Shown here piece by piece: positions 1 through 6,394 of a DNA stretch of 7,906 nucleotides. A program made the translations under genes and the position numbers. Under the pieces are notes generated by a model. The model saw nothing but the letters and a program-made list of their open reading frames with translations. It did not search any database and was not told where the DNA came from. Numbering within the stretch: position 1 is the first letter of the stretch; the number at the start of each line of letters is the position of its first letter. Origin of the DNA: an uncultured Rhodanobacteraceae bacterium (GTDB lineage: Bacteria > Pseudomonadota > Gammaproteobacteria > Xanthomonadales > Rhodanobacteraceae). The stretch lies in NCBI GenBank assembly GCA_913053815.1, contig CAJXGK010000075.1, positions 1 through 7,906 on the forward strand. The letters run 5' to 3'.

Positions 1-48
1 ACACCGTATTCGGTTCGCGCAATAGCACTTTTAGAGGTTCCCACCAAC

Positions 49-1032
49 ATGCCCTATCCTGATACAGATAACTCTACCCCAGCGGCATTGACGCTAGGGG
101 CAGTGCGCGAGGCGGCGGCCAGAATAGCCACCTATGTACGAGTGACGCCGGTCTTGTACGAAACCAGTCTGAATGAACGTACCGGGGCACAGCTCGAGTT
201 CAAAGCCGAGCATCTGCAACGCGGTGGTGCTTTTAAATTACGTGGCGCGTGCAATGCACTGGGGTCATTGGATCCAGCAAGTCTCGAGCACGGAGTAATC
301 ACCCACTCTTCCGGTAATCACGGTCTCGCTGTGGCCCTGGCCGCCGCCGATTATGGCGTTACTGCACATATCGTGGTACCGGAGGGGGCGATTCGGGCCA
401 AGCTGGCCCGGATTGAGGCGGCCGGCGCGGTGATTCATCGCTGCGCCCCCAGTCTGGCTGCGCGTGAGGCCATGGTTGCGGAACTACTTGGGCAGACCGG
501 TGCGCACCTGATCCATCCTTATGCCGATCCTGCGGTGATTGCCGGTCAGGGTACGGTGACCTTGGAATTGTTGCAGCAGATGCCGGATATTGAGGCTCTG
601 GTGGTGCCGGTGGGTGGCGGTGGCCTGGCCGCCGGTGCCGCCATAGTGGCCGCGGCATTGCGGCCGGGACTGAAATTGTACTTGGCCGAACCCAGCGGAG
701 CCGCTGATACGGCTCTGTCATTGCAGCGCGGCGAACGGGTGCTCGATATCCAGCCCGAAACCGTATGCGACGGTTTGCGGGCCACGCTGGGGGCGCCCAA
801 TTTCAAAATTCTGCACGCCTATGGTGCCCAAGCACTGACGGTAACCGATGCTGAAACCCTGCAGGCCATGCGCCTGCTGTGGATGGAACTGAAGCAGGTG
901 ATCGAGCCATCCAGTGCCACCGTGCTGGCGGCCGTGCTGCGCTATCGCGAATATTTCCAAGCTCGGCGGGTGGGCTTGGTGCTCAGCGGTGGCAATGTGG
1001 ATCTGGATGCGTTGCCGTTTCATCTGGCTTAA
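49..1032 (+). CDS. PLP-dependent threonine/serine dehydratase, serine-racemase-like (fold type II)
   Basis: The product is 327 residues. It should be a cytoplasmic PLP enzyme that deaminates L-threonine or L-serine to the 2-oxo acid plus ammonia, or racemises serine. The Schiff-base lysine is K63 in AFKLRGA. The phosphate/substrate loop HSSGNHG is at 86-92, the glycine-rich cofactor phosphate loop VGGGGL at 188-193, and SGGNVD lies near the C-terminus. EPSGAAD (214-220) keeps the Glu, Ala (+4) and Asp (+6) pattern of the divalent-metal site of eukaryotic serine racemase. There is no C-terminal ACT-like regulatory domain, so it is not the long isoleucine-feedback-regulated IlvA form; its length fits the short catabolic/racemase class. 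The ATG at 49 is preceded by AGAGG at 33-37, a slightly long spacing. It converges on hemD with 19 bases between the stops. The family is secure; the preferred substrate (threonine, serine, hydroxyaspartate or racemisation) is not. Confidence 0.93.
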   Translation: MPYPDTDNSTPAALTLGAVREAAARIATYVRVTPVLYETSLNERTGAQLEFKAEHLQRGGAFKLRGACNALGSLDPASLEHGVITHSSGNHGLAVALAAADYGVTAHIVVPEGAIRAKLARIEAAGAVIHRCAPSLAAREAMVAELLGQTGAHLIHPYADPAVIAGQGTVTLELLQQMPDIEALVVPVGGGGLAAGAAIVAAALRPGLKLYLAEPSGAADTALSLQRGERVLDIQPETVCDGLRATLGAPNFKILHAYGAQALTVTDAETLQAMRLLWMELKQVIEPSSATVLAAVLRYREYFQARRVGLVLSGGNVDLDALPFHLA

Positions 1033-1051
1033 TGCCGTAAGTCGGGCGGAG

Positions 1052-1840
1052 TCACTTGCGGGTGGCTTGGATGTGGACCTGGAGAAGGGCCGTTAGCAGG
1101 TCTTTGGCGAGTGCGGAGGTGGCAAGATAGGGGGGGCTGAAACCGGCCTGGCAAGCCGCGTCAGCCACCCGAGCACTGCTGGCGATGGCGATGGCTTTAC
1201 GAAGGTGGCTGAAATCTTTCGGGCCTAGCACAGCTTGCAGACGCTGTATCGATTCGACACTAGACAGCAACGCGTAACAGGGTTGGCACAGGGCACGTAA
1301 GGCGCCGCGTTGCCCGGCCTTGATTCGGGGGTCAATACGGGCGTAGACCCAGGCTTCAAGCAACTTGGCACCTTGTTGTCTAAGGGCTTGTTGCAACAGG
1401 CCGCGTCCGCCCGGAGCACCGACGATGGCCACCGTATGACCACGTAACAAGGCCAGCTCCGGCAGAGCCAATACCCCTTCACTGTCCTGGCGGGCCGGGG
1501 TCACTACTTGCCGGACACCATGACGCCGTAAGGTGCGCGCGGTAGCCTGGCCCAGGGCTACTACGCAGCGGCTCGGCCCGGGCTGCAGTACTGCGCTGCG
1601 GGCCGCAAAGGTGACGGCAGCAGGGCTGCTGAAAATACACACATCGGCACGTAATGCGACGGCCAGTTGCTGGTGTACGACGGCCGACTTAGCGGCGGGA
1701 ACCAGTCGGTATCCCGCTAGCGGCAGCACCTCCGCTCCGAGGCGTCGAAGCTGTCGCGACAGGATGCCTGCAGCGTGGCCAGCCCGGGTCACGATGACCT
1801 GGGTATCGAGCAACGGGCAATGGGTGGATAGCTGGGCCAT
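1052..1840 (-). CDS. hemD: Uroporphyrinogen-III synthase
   Basis: The product is 262 residues, the usual length. It should cyclise hydroxymethylbilane to uroporphyrinogen III, inverting ring D, in the cytoplasmic tetrapyrrole (heme/siroheme) pathway. Recognisable landmarks in order are an N-terminal VTRAGHAAG (18-25), FSSPAAV (70-76), ALGQATARTLRRHG (95-108), SEGVLALPEL (120-129), the GAPGGRGLLQQAL segment with a following AKLLEAWVY (141-166), and LLSSVESIQRL with IAIASSARVADAACQAGF (191-234). These match the two-lobed HemD fold, a family of low overall sequence identity. The start is ATG at 1840 on the minus strand; no strong Shine-Dalgarno is visible ahead of it. It lies alone, between a convergent dehydratase and a divergent thioesterase, without hemC upstream or hemX/hemY downstream, unlike the common hemCD arrangement. 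Confidence 0.87.
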   Translation of the reverse strand: MAQLSTHCPLLDTQVIVTRAGHAAGILSRQLRRLGAEVLPLAGYRLVPAAKSAVVHQQLAVALRADVCIFSSPAAVTFAARSAVLQPGPSRCVVALGQATARTLRRHGVRQVVTPARQDSEGVLALPELALLRGHTVAIVGAPGGRGLLQQALRQQGAKLLEAWVYARIDPRIKAGQRGALRALCQPCYALLSSVESIQRLQAVLGPKDFSHLRKAIAIASSARVADAACQAGFSPPYLATSALAKDLLTALLQVHIQATRK

Positions 1841-1928
1841 GGACAGAGTATGCCGAAATCCAGCCCCAGTAGGCAGTTTTCAGCACGATACTTGCTTGCC
1901 GAGGCGCTGCTAGGCAGACTGGTTGGCC

Positions 1929-2402
1929 ATGACCACGACTATGACTGAAAATAGTGCGGTGAAGTTGGCCCGGCTAATACGCGAAGAAATTCCTCTGACT
2001 GATTGCATGCAGGTGCAAGGCGGTAGTTTTGAGCGGGACTGCCTGAGTCTACATGCCCCACTGCATCCCAACCGCAACGATAAGGGCTGTGCTTTTGGCG
2101 GCAGCATGGTGTCGTTGATGACCTTGTGTGGCTGGGGCTTGGTGGTGATCAAATTGCAGGATCAGGAGCAGCTTTGCGATGTCTATGTGCAATCGTCCAC
2201 AGTCGACTATCGGCGCCCCGCCTGGAGCGATTTCCATGCTGAGGCGGTTCTGGTCGAGGAGGAAAGCTGGGGCAGGTTTTTCACCATGCTGGCAGCACGC
2301 GGCAAGGCACGGGCGACGCTGGCAGTCGATCTGCGTACTGAGGATGGTATTGTAGCTACCATGTCGGCGCGCTATGTAGCCTTACGTCGCCTTAGGAGTT
2401 GA
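1929..2402 (+). CDS. Hotdog-fold thioesterase, YiiD C-terminal-domain family
   Basis: The product is 157 residues from this ATG. It is a stand-alone version of the thioesterase-like domain found at the C-terminus of E. coli YiiD, a probable acyl-CoA or acyl-ACP hydrolase by family; the substrate is unknown. The N-terminal IPLTDCMQV, then LHAPLHPNRNDKG followed by AFGGS, and later STVDYRRPAWSDF are typical of this family: the hotdog central helix follows the AFGGS segment and the strands lie after it. No acetyltransferase domain precedes it here. The start is uncertain: an in-frame TTG at 1923 has a weak AGG at 1912-1914 at good spacing, and a further ATG lies at 1941. The stop at 2402 is 3 bases ahead of the lipoprotein start, so the two are probably co-transcribed. 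It is divergent from hemD across about 88 bases. Confidence 0.82.
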   Translation: MTTTMTENSAVKLARLIREEIPLTDCMQVQGGSFERDCLSLHAPLHPNRNDKGCAFGGSMVSLMTLCGWGLVVIKLQDQEQLCDVYVQSSTVDYRRPAWSDFHAEAVLVEEESWGRFFTMLAARGKARATLAVDLRTEDGIVATMSARYVALRRLRS

Positions 2403-2405
2403 AGC

Positions 2406-2867
2406 ATGCGTCGCGCCTCGGTCGTTATTGTCTTGCTGACCCTGCTGCTGGCCGGTTGCGCCACTGATCGCCGTGCCAACCGATTACAAAACACGCTCAG
2501 TGCGTATGCCAGTGCCTTACGTTGGGATCACATCGCCAGTGGTCTAATATTTGTCGATCCGGCCGTGCGTAAAAAGAATCCCCTCAGCCAGCTGGCTCTT
2601 GACCGTTATGCACAATTACGGGTGAGCAGTTATGCGGTTCAGTCCAGCTTGCCAGCAAGCGGTCCTGATGATTACCGCCAAGTCGTGGAGATTGGTTTGA
2701 TCAATCGCAATACCCAGACTGTGCGGCATATCGTTGACCGGCAAGTCTGGCATTGGGATGCCAAAACTCAGCATTGGTGGCTGGAGTCAGGTCTGCCCAA
2801 GGTCACCGGGGCGGCGGTTCTCTCCGCTCGCAGCGCTAGATTATGCTGCATCCTGCCTGATTATTGA
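2406..2867 (+). CDS. Small lipoprotein of unknown function
   Basis: The product is 153 residues. The N-terminus has two arginines, a hydrophobic stretch and a textbook lipobox, LLAG followed by Cys18, so it should be lipidated and anchored facing the periplasm. Ala at +2 rather than Asp suggests outer-membrane sorting in a Lol-type system. The mature part starts with a polar region, then an ALRWDHIASGLIFVDP segment, and reads as a compact alpha/beta domain ending near WWLESGLPKV, a layout I associate with short uncharacterised proteobacterial lipoproteins. AGGAG at 2394-2398 sits 7 bases before the ATG, inside the end of the thioesterase gene, so it is the second gene of that unit. The last 15 or so residues, rich in Ala, Ser and Arg and ending CCILPDY, look less domain-like and may be an extension formed after loss of the original stop. 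Function not known. Confidence 0.8.
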   Translation: MRRASVVIVLLTLLLAGCATDRRANRLQNTLSAYASALRWDHIASGLIFVDPAVRKKNPLSQLALDRYAQLRVSSYAVQSSLPASGPDDYRQVVEIGLINRNTQTVRHIVDRQVWHWDAKTQHWWLESGLPKVTGAAVLSARSARLCCILPDY

Positions 2868-2869
2868 TT

Positions 2870-2907
2870 CCAAGCTCCCGACTGATGACGGTAGTCAGGC
2901 CACTTGG
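2870..2907. repeat. Interrupted hairpin just after the lipoprotein gene
   Basis: CCAAG (2870-2874) pairs with CTTGG (2903-2907), and inside it CCCGACT (2877-2883) pairs with AGTCAGG (2893-2899) with one mismatch around a 9-base loop. It begins 3 bases after the lipoprotein stop. There is no T-run after either side, so it is not a standard intrinsic terminator. It could stabilise the 3' end of the transcript or be part of the neighbouring repeat element. Confidence 0.4.
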
Positions 2908-2926
2908 AGAAGCAAGAAGTGCGCTA

Positions 2927-3088
2927 GGTGCTTGTCGGACTTGGAGGGTCGTAGCAAGACGGATGAAAAATTGAGGACCGTTTTTTGATATTTTGAGGCG
3001 AATGGGGGTTCTATTTAACAATAAAGAGCGAAAGAATGGACCGATTTTCCACCGCCGTAGTCGATTCTTCCCAAGTCCGACAGGCTCC
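2927..3088. repeat. Imperfect inverted-repeat pair, possible MITE or IS remnant
   Basis: The left end GGTGCTTGTCGGACTTGG (2927-2944) and the right end CCAAGTCCGACAGGCTCC (3071-3088) are reverse complements at 16 of 18 positions, with a perfect 12-base core (TGTCGGACTTGG against CCAAGTCCGACA). Looser complementarity continues inward on both sides (around 2950-2980 against 3035-3068). The pair spans 162 bases, too short for a transposase gene, and no open frame inside resembles one. I see no convincing target-site duplication just outside the ends. The arrangement fits a miniature inverted-repeat element or the collapsed remains of an insertion sequence; a long structured RNA is an alternative. 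Confidence 0.45.
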
Positions 3089-3143
3089 GATACAAATCCA
3101 CGCCACGGTGGGCCTGGCTGCGATGCCGATATAAAGTCACGGT

Positions 3144-3168
3144 AAAAATCGTCGGTGGGGTGACGATT
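3144..3168 (-). terminator. Terminator-like hairpin on the minus strand
   Basis: Read on the minus strand, AATCGTC (3168-3162), an 8-base loop ACCCCACC, and GACGATT (3153-3147) form a 7-bp stem. The final two Ts of the stem and three more give five consecutive Ts (3148-3144). The stem is not GC-rich, so efficiency would be modest. Its left arm overlaps the stop codon of the 35-codon minus-strand frame described next. The same dyad could instead be an operator for the downstream ABC operon. Confidence 0.3.
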
Positions 3169-3274
3169 AAAATAATATGGACATACCCAATAGGCTGACC
3201 AGGATCAGGCCTCCGCTGACAAAAGAGACCGGCGAATCGAACATCAAAATATCCAAAAGCACTACTCTACGCAT
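3167..3274 (-). CDS. Candidate 35-residue hydrophobic peptide (unproven)
   Basis: An ATG at 3274 on the minus strand opens a 35-codon frame ending in TAA at 3169-3167. The product starts MRRVVLLDIL and ends with a mostly hydrophobic stretch of about 20 residues (VSFVSGGLILVSLLGMSILF), so if made it would be a single-pass membrane peptide with a positive N-terminus. The stop is followed at once by a hairpin plus T-run, as expected for a real 3' end. Against it: no good ribosome-binding site precedes the ATG (GAGGAGGG lies about 20 bases too far upstream), a stop codon sits 6 bases upstream in frame, and I recognise no family. Small transmembrane peptides include type I toxins and complex subunits, but nothing here supports a specific role. 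Confidence 0.22.
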   Translation of the reverse strand: MRRVVLLDILMFDSPVSFVSGGLILVSLLGMSILF

Positions 3275-3321
3275 GGCACTTTACTACAGCCCTGCCCTCC
3301 TCATTGCCGAGGTGAACACAC

Positions 3322-3338
3322 CCCTACGTGTGGTAGGG
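3322..3338 (+). promoter_or_regulatory. Hairpin in the leader of the ABC operon
   Basis: CCCTAC (3322-3327), loop GTGTG, and GTAGGG (3333-3338) form a perfect 6-bp stem that ends 29 bases before the ABC ATPase start. It is not followed by a T-run. It may be a leader-RNA structure near the translation start or a protein-binding dyad; a chance palindrome is possible. Confidence 0.3.
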
Positions 3339-3367
3339 CGTCATGAACTGGGACCATTTGCTTCGAT

Positions 3368-4297
3368 ATGCATTCATCTGTGCCACACGCTCTTCTACAG
3401 CTTAACAAGGTGTACCGCCGTCGCGGCGGGCATGATGTGGTGCAGGGGGTCTCGCTCAGCTTGCAAGCAGGGGAAGTGTTGGGATTACTCGGCGTCAATG
3501 GTGCCGGCAAGTCCACCACCCTGATGATGATGGCGGGGGCCCTGGCTGCAGACCGGGGCCAGATCACCGTGCAGGGCAGAAATCTGGCTGAAGTGCCCGG
3601 CCAGCCACGCCAGACCTTGGGTTATCTTCCCGAGCACGCCCCATTATGGAACGAACTCAGCGTAACCGAGCAATTACATGCCAGTGGGCAACTGCGTGGC
3701 CTGAATTTACGCCGGCGTACCCAACGCAGCCGCCAACTGCTCGATACTCTGCATCTCAACGATGTTGAGACACGACTATGCGGACAGCTATCCCTAGGCC
3801 AACGTCAACGGGTTGGACTGGCCTGTGCCCTGCTGCACGAACCACCTCTGCTGATTCTCGACGAACCCAGCAATGGACTGGACCCGTTGCAAGCCGAAAT
3901 GTTGCGGAACTTGTTGCGTGAACGTGCTGCCGCCGGTGTCGGCATCGTACTGTCCACGCACCTACTCAGCGAAGTGACCGCCGTGTGTACCCGCGTGGCG
4001 ATCCTCCACGAAGGCCGTCTGCAGCATGATGCAGCCGTTGCAGCGACCCCGCAAGCCCTGCGCATCGGCTTTGCCATACCGGTCGATGTGACTTACTTGA
4101 AAACTCTGCAAGGGGTTCGCGAAGCGGAGGCGGAAGATCCCTTGCAGGTACGCATCGTGCTTGAGGATCCGACCCAGGTCGCCGCCCTGACCCGAGCCCT
4201 AGTCGCCGCAGGCTTGCCACCGGTACGTATCGAGCCGGCCTCGCCTCCCTTGGCGCGCCTGTTTCTCGATATTGCCAGCCGCCGGGCGGTCGCCTGA
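3368..4297 (+). CDS. ABC transporter ATP-binding protein (ABC-2 / GldA type)
   Basis: The product is 309 residues: the cytoplasmic ATPase subunit that drives the exporter encoded by the following genes. Walker A is GVNGAGKST (42-50). The Q-loop region is GYLPEH (85-90), with Glu where many ABC proteins have Gln, a common feature of ABC-2-type exporters. The signature is LSLGQRQRV (141-149), Walker B LLILDEP (161-167), the D-loop GLDP (170-173) and the switch histidine H198 in STHLL. About 90 residues follow the nucleotide-binding core as a C-terminal extension, in line with the NatA/GldA-like branch. An in-frame stop at 3344 forces the start to 3368 or later; the ribosome site is weak (GGGA at 3350-3353, far from the ATG). 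It is the first gene of a tight plus-strand operon; the permease starts 9 bases after its stop. Confidence 0.93.
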   Translation: MHSSVPHALLQLNKVYRRRGGHDVVQGVSLSLQAGEVLGLLGVNGAGKSTTLMMMAGALAADRGQITVQGRNLAEVPGQPRQTLGYLPEHAPLWNELSVTEQLHASGQLRGLNLRRRTQRSRQLLDTLHLNDVETRLCGQLSLGQRQRVGLACALLHEPPLLILDEPSNGLDPLQAEMLRNLLRERAAAGVGIVLSTHLLSEVTAVCTRVAILHEGRLQHDAAVAATPQALRIGFAIPVDVTYLKTLQGVREAEAEDPLQVRIVLEDPTQVAALTRALVAAGLPPVRIEPASPPLARLFLDIASRRAVA

Positions 4298-4306
4298 GAT
4301 GACAAC

Positions 4307-5062
4307 ATGGAAACGCTGACCGTTGCCCGTATCGAATTCCGTCGCCTGGCCGTACGGCCGATGGTCTGGTGGCTGACTGCCGCGACTTTGGCCTGGCTAG
4401 CCTGGAACTTTATCATCGGCCTGAGCGGCTTTCTCAAGCTCGAACCACGCCTTGCTGCCTTGCCGGGGGCACCGGGCTTCACCGACCTGGTGGCCGTGCC
4501 TTTATTGGCCCAATTCGCCCAGATTGCCTTGCTGCTGGCCCCGCTGCTGGCCATGTCCAGCCTGGCTGGAGAACGTCGTAACGGCACTTTATCGATGCTC
4601 TTTGCGGCCGGCACCGGAGCTTCCGGGATCGTATTGGGTAAATACCTGGCACTGCTGACCTGGATGGGCATCATGCTGCTGCTGGTGCTGGCGATGCCGC
4701 TGTCACTGGCCCCAGCTACGGCCCTCGACTGGGGCAAACTTGCTGCCGCCAGCCTCGGTATCGCTCTGCTGTTGGCCACTCTGCTAGCTCTGGCTGTGGC
4801 CTGCTCGGCCGCCACGGCCCAGCCTGCATTGGCGGCCACCGGGGCACTGATCCTGAGCTTGCTGCTCTGGGCCGGTTCACTGGCGGGCAGTGACCTTGCT
4901 ACGGCCAGTCCGGTATTGCACTACCTTACCCTGCCCACCCATCTTCGCCCGCTGCTGCGCGGATGGGTCGATACCCGTGATCTGGTCTACTTTCTTCTAT
5001 TGATCGGACTGGCTTTGAGCTTTGCCGTGCATCGGCTCGGCAACGAACGGAAGCTGGGCTGA
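4307..5062 (+). CDS. ABC-2 type transporter permease
   Basis: The product is 251 residues and very hydrophobic, with about six membrane helices by eye: 19-41, 63-86, 106-132, 143-168, 172-192 and 226-243. After the second helix comes LAGERRNGTLSMLFA (87-101), the E-R-x-x-G-T-L segment that in ABC-2 permeases forms the cytoplasmic coupling region contacting the ATPase. It is the inner-membrane channel subunit and probably works as a dimer with the upstream ATPase. The length and the following GldG-like gene make it the counterpart of GldF. It starts 9 bases after the ATPase stop. Its stop and the next start share a base (TGATG, 5060-5064), which implies translational coupling. The exported substrate cannot be read from the sequence. 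Confidence 0.9.
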   Translation: METLTVARIEFRRLAVRPMVWWLTAATLAWLAWNFIIGLSGFLKLEPRLAALPGAPGFTDLVAVPLLAQFAQIALLLAPLLAMSSLAGERRNGTLSMLFAAGTGASGIVLGKYLALLTWMGIMLLLVLAMPLSLAPATALDWGKLAAASLGIALLLATLLALAVACSAATAQPALAATGALILSLLLWAGSLAGSDLATASPVLHYLTLPTHLRPLLRGWVDTRDLVYFLLLIGLALSFAVHRLGNERKLG

Positions 5063-6393
5063 TGCGCCGGCATCTGGACAGCCTATTGTTCGCCGTGCTG
5101 CTGTTGTTGGGTGCCGCGGCCGTGGCCTATCTGTCCACCCGTTACAGCGCTACTTTCGACTGGACCGCGTATGCCCGGGCCAGCCTGGCACCCCAGAGTC
5201 GGGCCCTTCTCAAGACCTTGAACGGTCCGCTCGAAGTCACCAGCTATGCCAGTCCCGGCCGAGGCCTGCGCCCCGCCATACGCAGTTTTATCGCCCGTTA
5301 CCAGCGCTACAAACCCGACCTGGTTCTGCGCTTTGTCGATCCTGCCGAGTATCCGGGAAAGGTGCGTGCCGCTCATATTAGTGTGGACGGCGAGCTGGTG
5401 ATTCAATACCACGGCCGACAACAGCGCCTCAGCCAACTGACCGAGCAAAGCTTCACCGATGCCTTGGCTGCGCTACTCCGTGGCGGACAACGCCACGTGG
5501 CCTTCGTCACCGGCGATGGGGAACGCGCCCCGTACGGCAAGGCCGATGCCGATCTGGGTACCTTCATGGCCACTCTGTCCGCCCAAGGGGTGATGGCATT
5601 GCCACTGAATTTCAGCCAAGTCGCCGGGGTGCCGAAAAATGCCAGCCTGGTGGTACTAGCCAGTCCTCTGGCGCAACTGTCGCCCGGTGCCGTAGCCGCC
5701 CTGGTGCGGTGGGTTCAAAATGGTGGCAATCTGCTCTGGCTTACCGATCCTGGCCACAGTTCGCTGGGCCTTAGCCCTCTTTGGCAAGTCCTCGGCCTAA
5801 CCCGCTTGCCCGGAGAAATCATTGATCCAAGCGGAACCGCCATGCAGGTGCATAATCCACGCATACTGGTGACAAGCAGATACCCGGCCAACCCGATCAC
5901 CTACGGCTTCGCCATGAACACCCTGTTCCCGGGGGTGGTACCGCTGGCCCACACCACCCGCAACGGCTGGACCATTGAAACCTTGTTGCAATCGTCAACG
6001 CAAAGTTACAGTACGTCCCTCGGAACGGGGCCGCCTGCCGCATTCAATACCGCCCAGGGCAACCTACGCGGACCCCTTGATTTTGGCTATATCCTGTTCC
6101 GCTCCCGTCCGCATCAGCGAACTCAGCAACGTGTGGTAGTGATGGGTGATGGCGATTTTCTATCCAACACCTTTCTTGGTAACGGTGGCAATCAGGCCTT
6201 GGGTCAACGTATCTTCAACTGGTTATTGCATGATGACCGATTAGTACGCTTACCCCCGCGCAGCGCTCCGGACCGGCATCTGGCCCTGGGCCAAACCGGT
6301 CTGAACCTCGAGGCTCTGCTCTTTCTTTTGCTCCTGCCGTTATCGCTGGCCGGCTTGGGTAGCATCCTGGCCTGGCGCCGGAGACGCCACTGA
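5062..6393 (+). CDS. GldG-like ABC transporter auxiliary protein
   Basis: The product is 443 residues, with one membrane helix near the N-terminus (about 8-24) and one near the C-terminus (about 417-437) flanking a large region expected in the periplasm, followed by an arginine-rich cytoplasmic tail (RRRRH). Family marks are VTGDGERAPYG (149-159), LSPGAVAALVRWVQNGGNLLWLTDP (206-230), an aspartate-rich nucleoside-fold-like segment, and RVVVMGDGDFLSN followed by GNGGNQAL (357-380), near-diagnostic for the GldG / ABC-transporter-auxiliary family. In Bacteroidetes GldG works with GldA and GldF in gliding; here that pathway is not implied, only the same transporter architecture. The ATG at 5062 overlaps the permease stop by one base. 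The next gene begins one base after this stop. The family is well supported; the substrate and exact role are unknown. Confidence 0.87.
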   Translation: MRRHLDSLLFAVLLLLGAAAVAYLSTRYSATFDWTAYARASLAPQSRALLKTLNGPLEVTSYASPGRGLRPAIRSFIARYQRYKPDLVLRFVDPAEYPGKVRAAHISVDGELVIQYHGRQQRLSQLTEQSFTDALAALLRGGQRHVAFVTGDGERAPYGKADADLGTFMATLSAQGVMALPLNFSQVAGVPKNASLVVLASPLAQLSPGAVAALVRWVQNGGNLLWLTDPGHSSLGLSPLWQVLGLTRLPGEIIDPSGTAMQVHNPRILVTSRYPANPITYGFAMNTLFPGVVPLAHTTRNGWTIETLLQSSTQSYSTSLGTGPPAAFNTAQGNLRGPLDFGYILFRSRPHQRTQQRVVVMGDGDFLSNTFLGNGGNQALGQRIFNWLLHDDRLVRLPPRSAPDRHLALGQTGLNLEALLFLLLLPLSLAGLGSILAWRRRRH

Positions 6394-6394
6394 G

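Larger units (their letters stand above)
2868..3367. other. 500-base intergenic region without a conventional gene
   Basis: The stretch between the lipoprotein stop and the ABC ATPase start is visibly more AT-rich than the genes around it. It contains a hairpin at 2870-2907, an imperfect inverted-repeat pair at 2927-3088, a 32-codon plus-strand frame at 3036-3134 that I take as chance, a 35-codon minus-strand frame at 3167-3274 with a terminator-like hairpin, and a 6-bp-stem hairpin at 3322-3338. The promoter of the ABC operon must lie here or further upstream. I see AT-rich -10-like strings around 3168-3178 but no -35 box at proper spacing, so I do not place one. No tRNA cloverleaf or known riboswitch core was recognised. 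Confidence 0.7.

Noticed and set aside
1533..1913. 126-codon plus-strand frame opposite hemD
   Set aside because: Antisense shadow of hemD with Arg/Ala/Thr/Ser-rich composition and no family features.
2959..2987. ACGG...CCGT followed by a run of six Ts, as an intrinsic terminator for the lipoprotein unit
   Set aside because: The stem is only 4 bp with a 15-base loop, too weak to call.
2836..3021. 61-codon minus-strand frame containing QVRQAP
   Set aside because: It crosses the left repeat arm and overlaps the end of the lipoprotein gene. The QVRQAP string also appears in the plus-strand frame over the right arm simply because the arms are inverted copies, so it is not evidence of coding.
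3036..3134. 32-codon plus-strand frame starting MDRFSTAVV, with GAG a few bases upstream
   Set aside because: It runs through the right arm of the inverted repeat and has no recognisable features; at this length a chance frame is likely.
3130..3178. TATAAA, TAAAAT and TAATAT strings as -10 boxes for the ABC operon
   Set aside because: None has a recognisable -35 hexamer at 16-18 bases, and the DNA is generally AT-rich here.
3177..3524. 115-codon plus-strand frame across the intergenic region into the ABC ATPase gene
   Set aside because: It overlaps the ATPase by over 150 bases in another frame, through the Walker A region, has no ribosome-binding site, and its second half is clearly shadow sequence.
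4093..4839. 248-codon open frame on the minus strand
   Set aside because: It lies opposite the end of the ATPase gene and most of the permease gene. The permease has clear membrane helices and an ABC-2 coupling motif, while the antisense product is a low-complexity Ala/Ser/Arg-rich sequence typical of GC-rich shadows.
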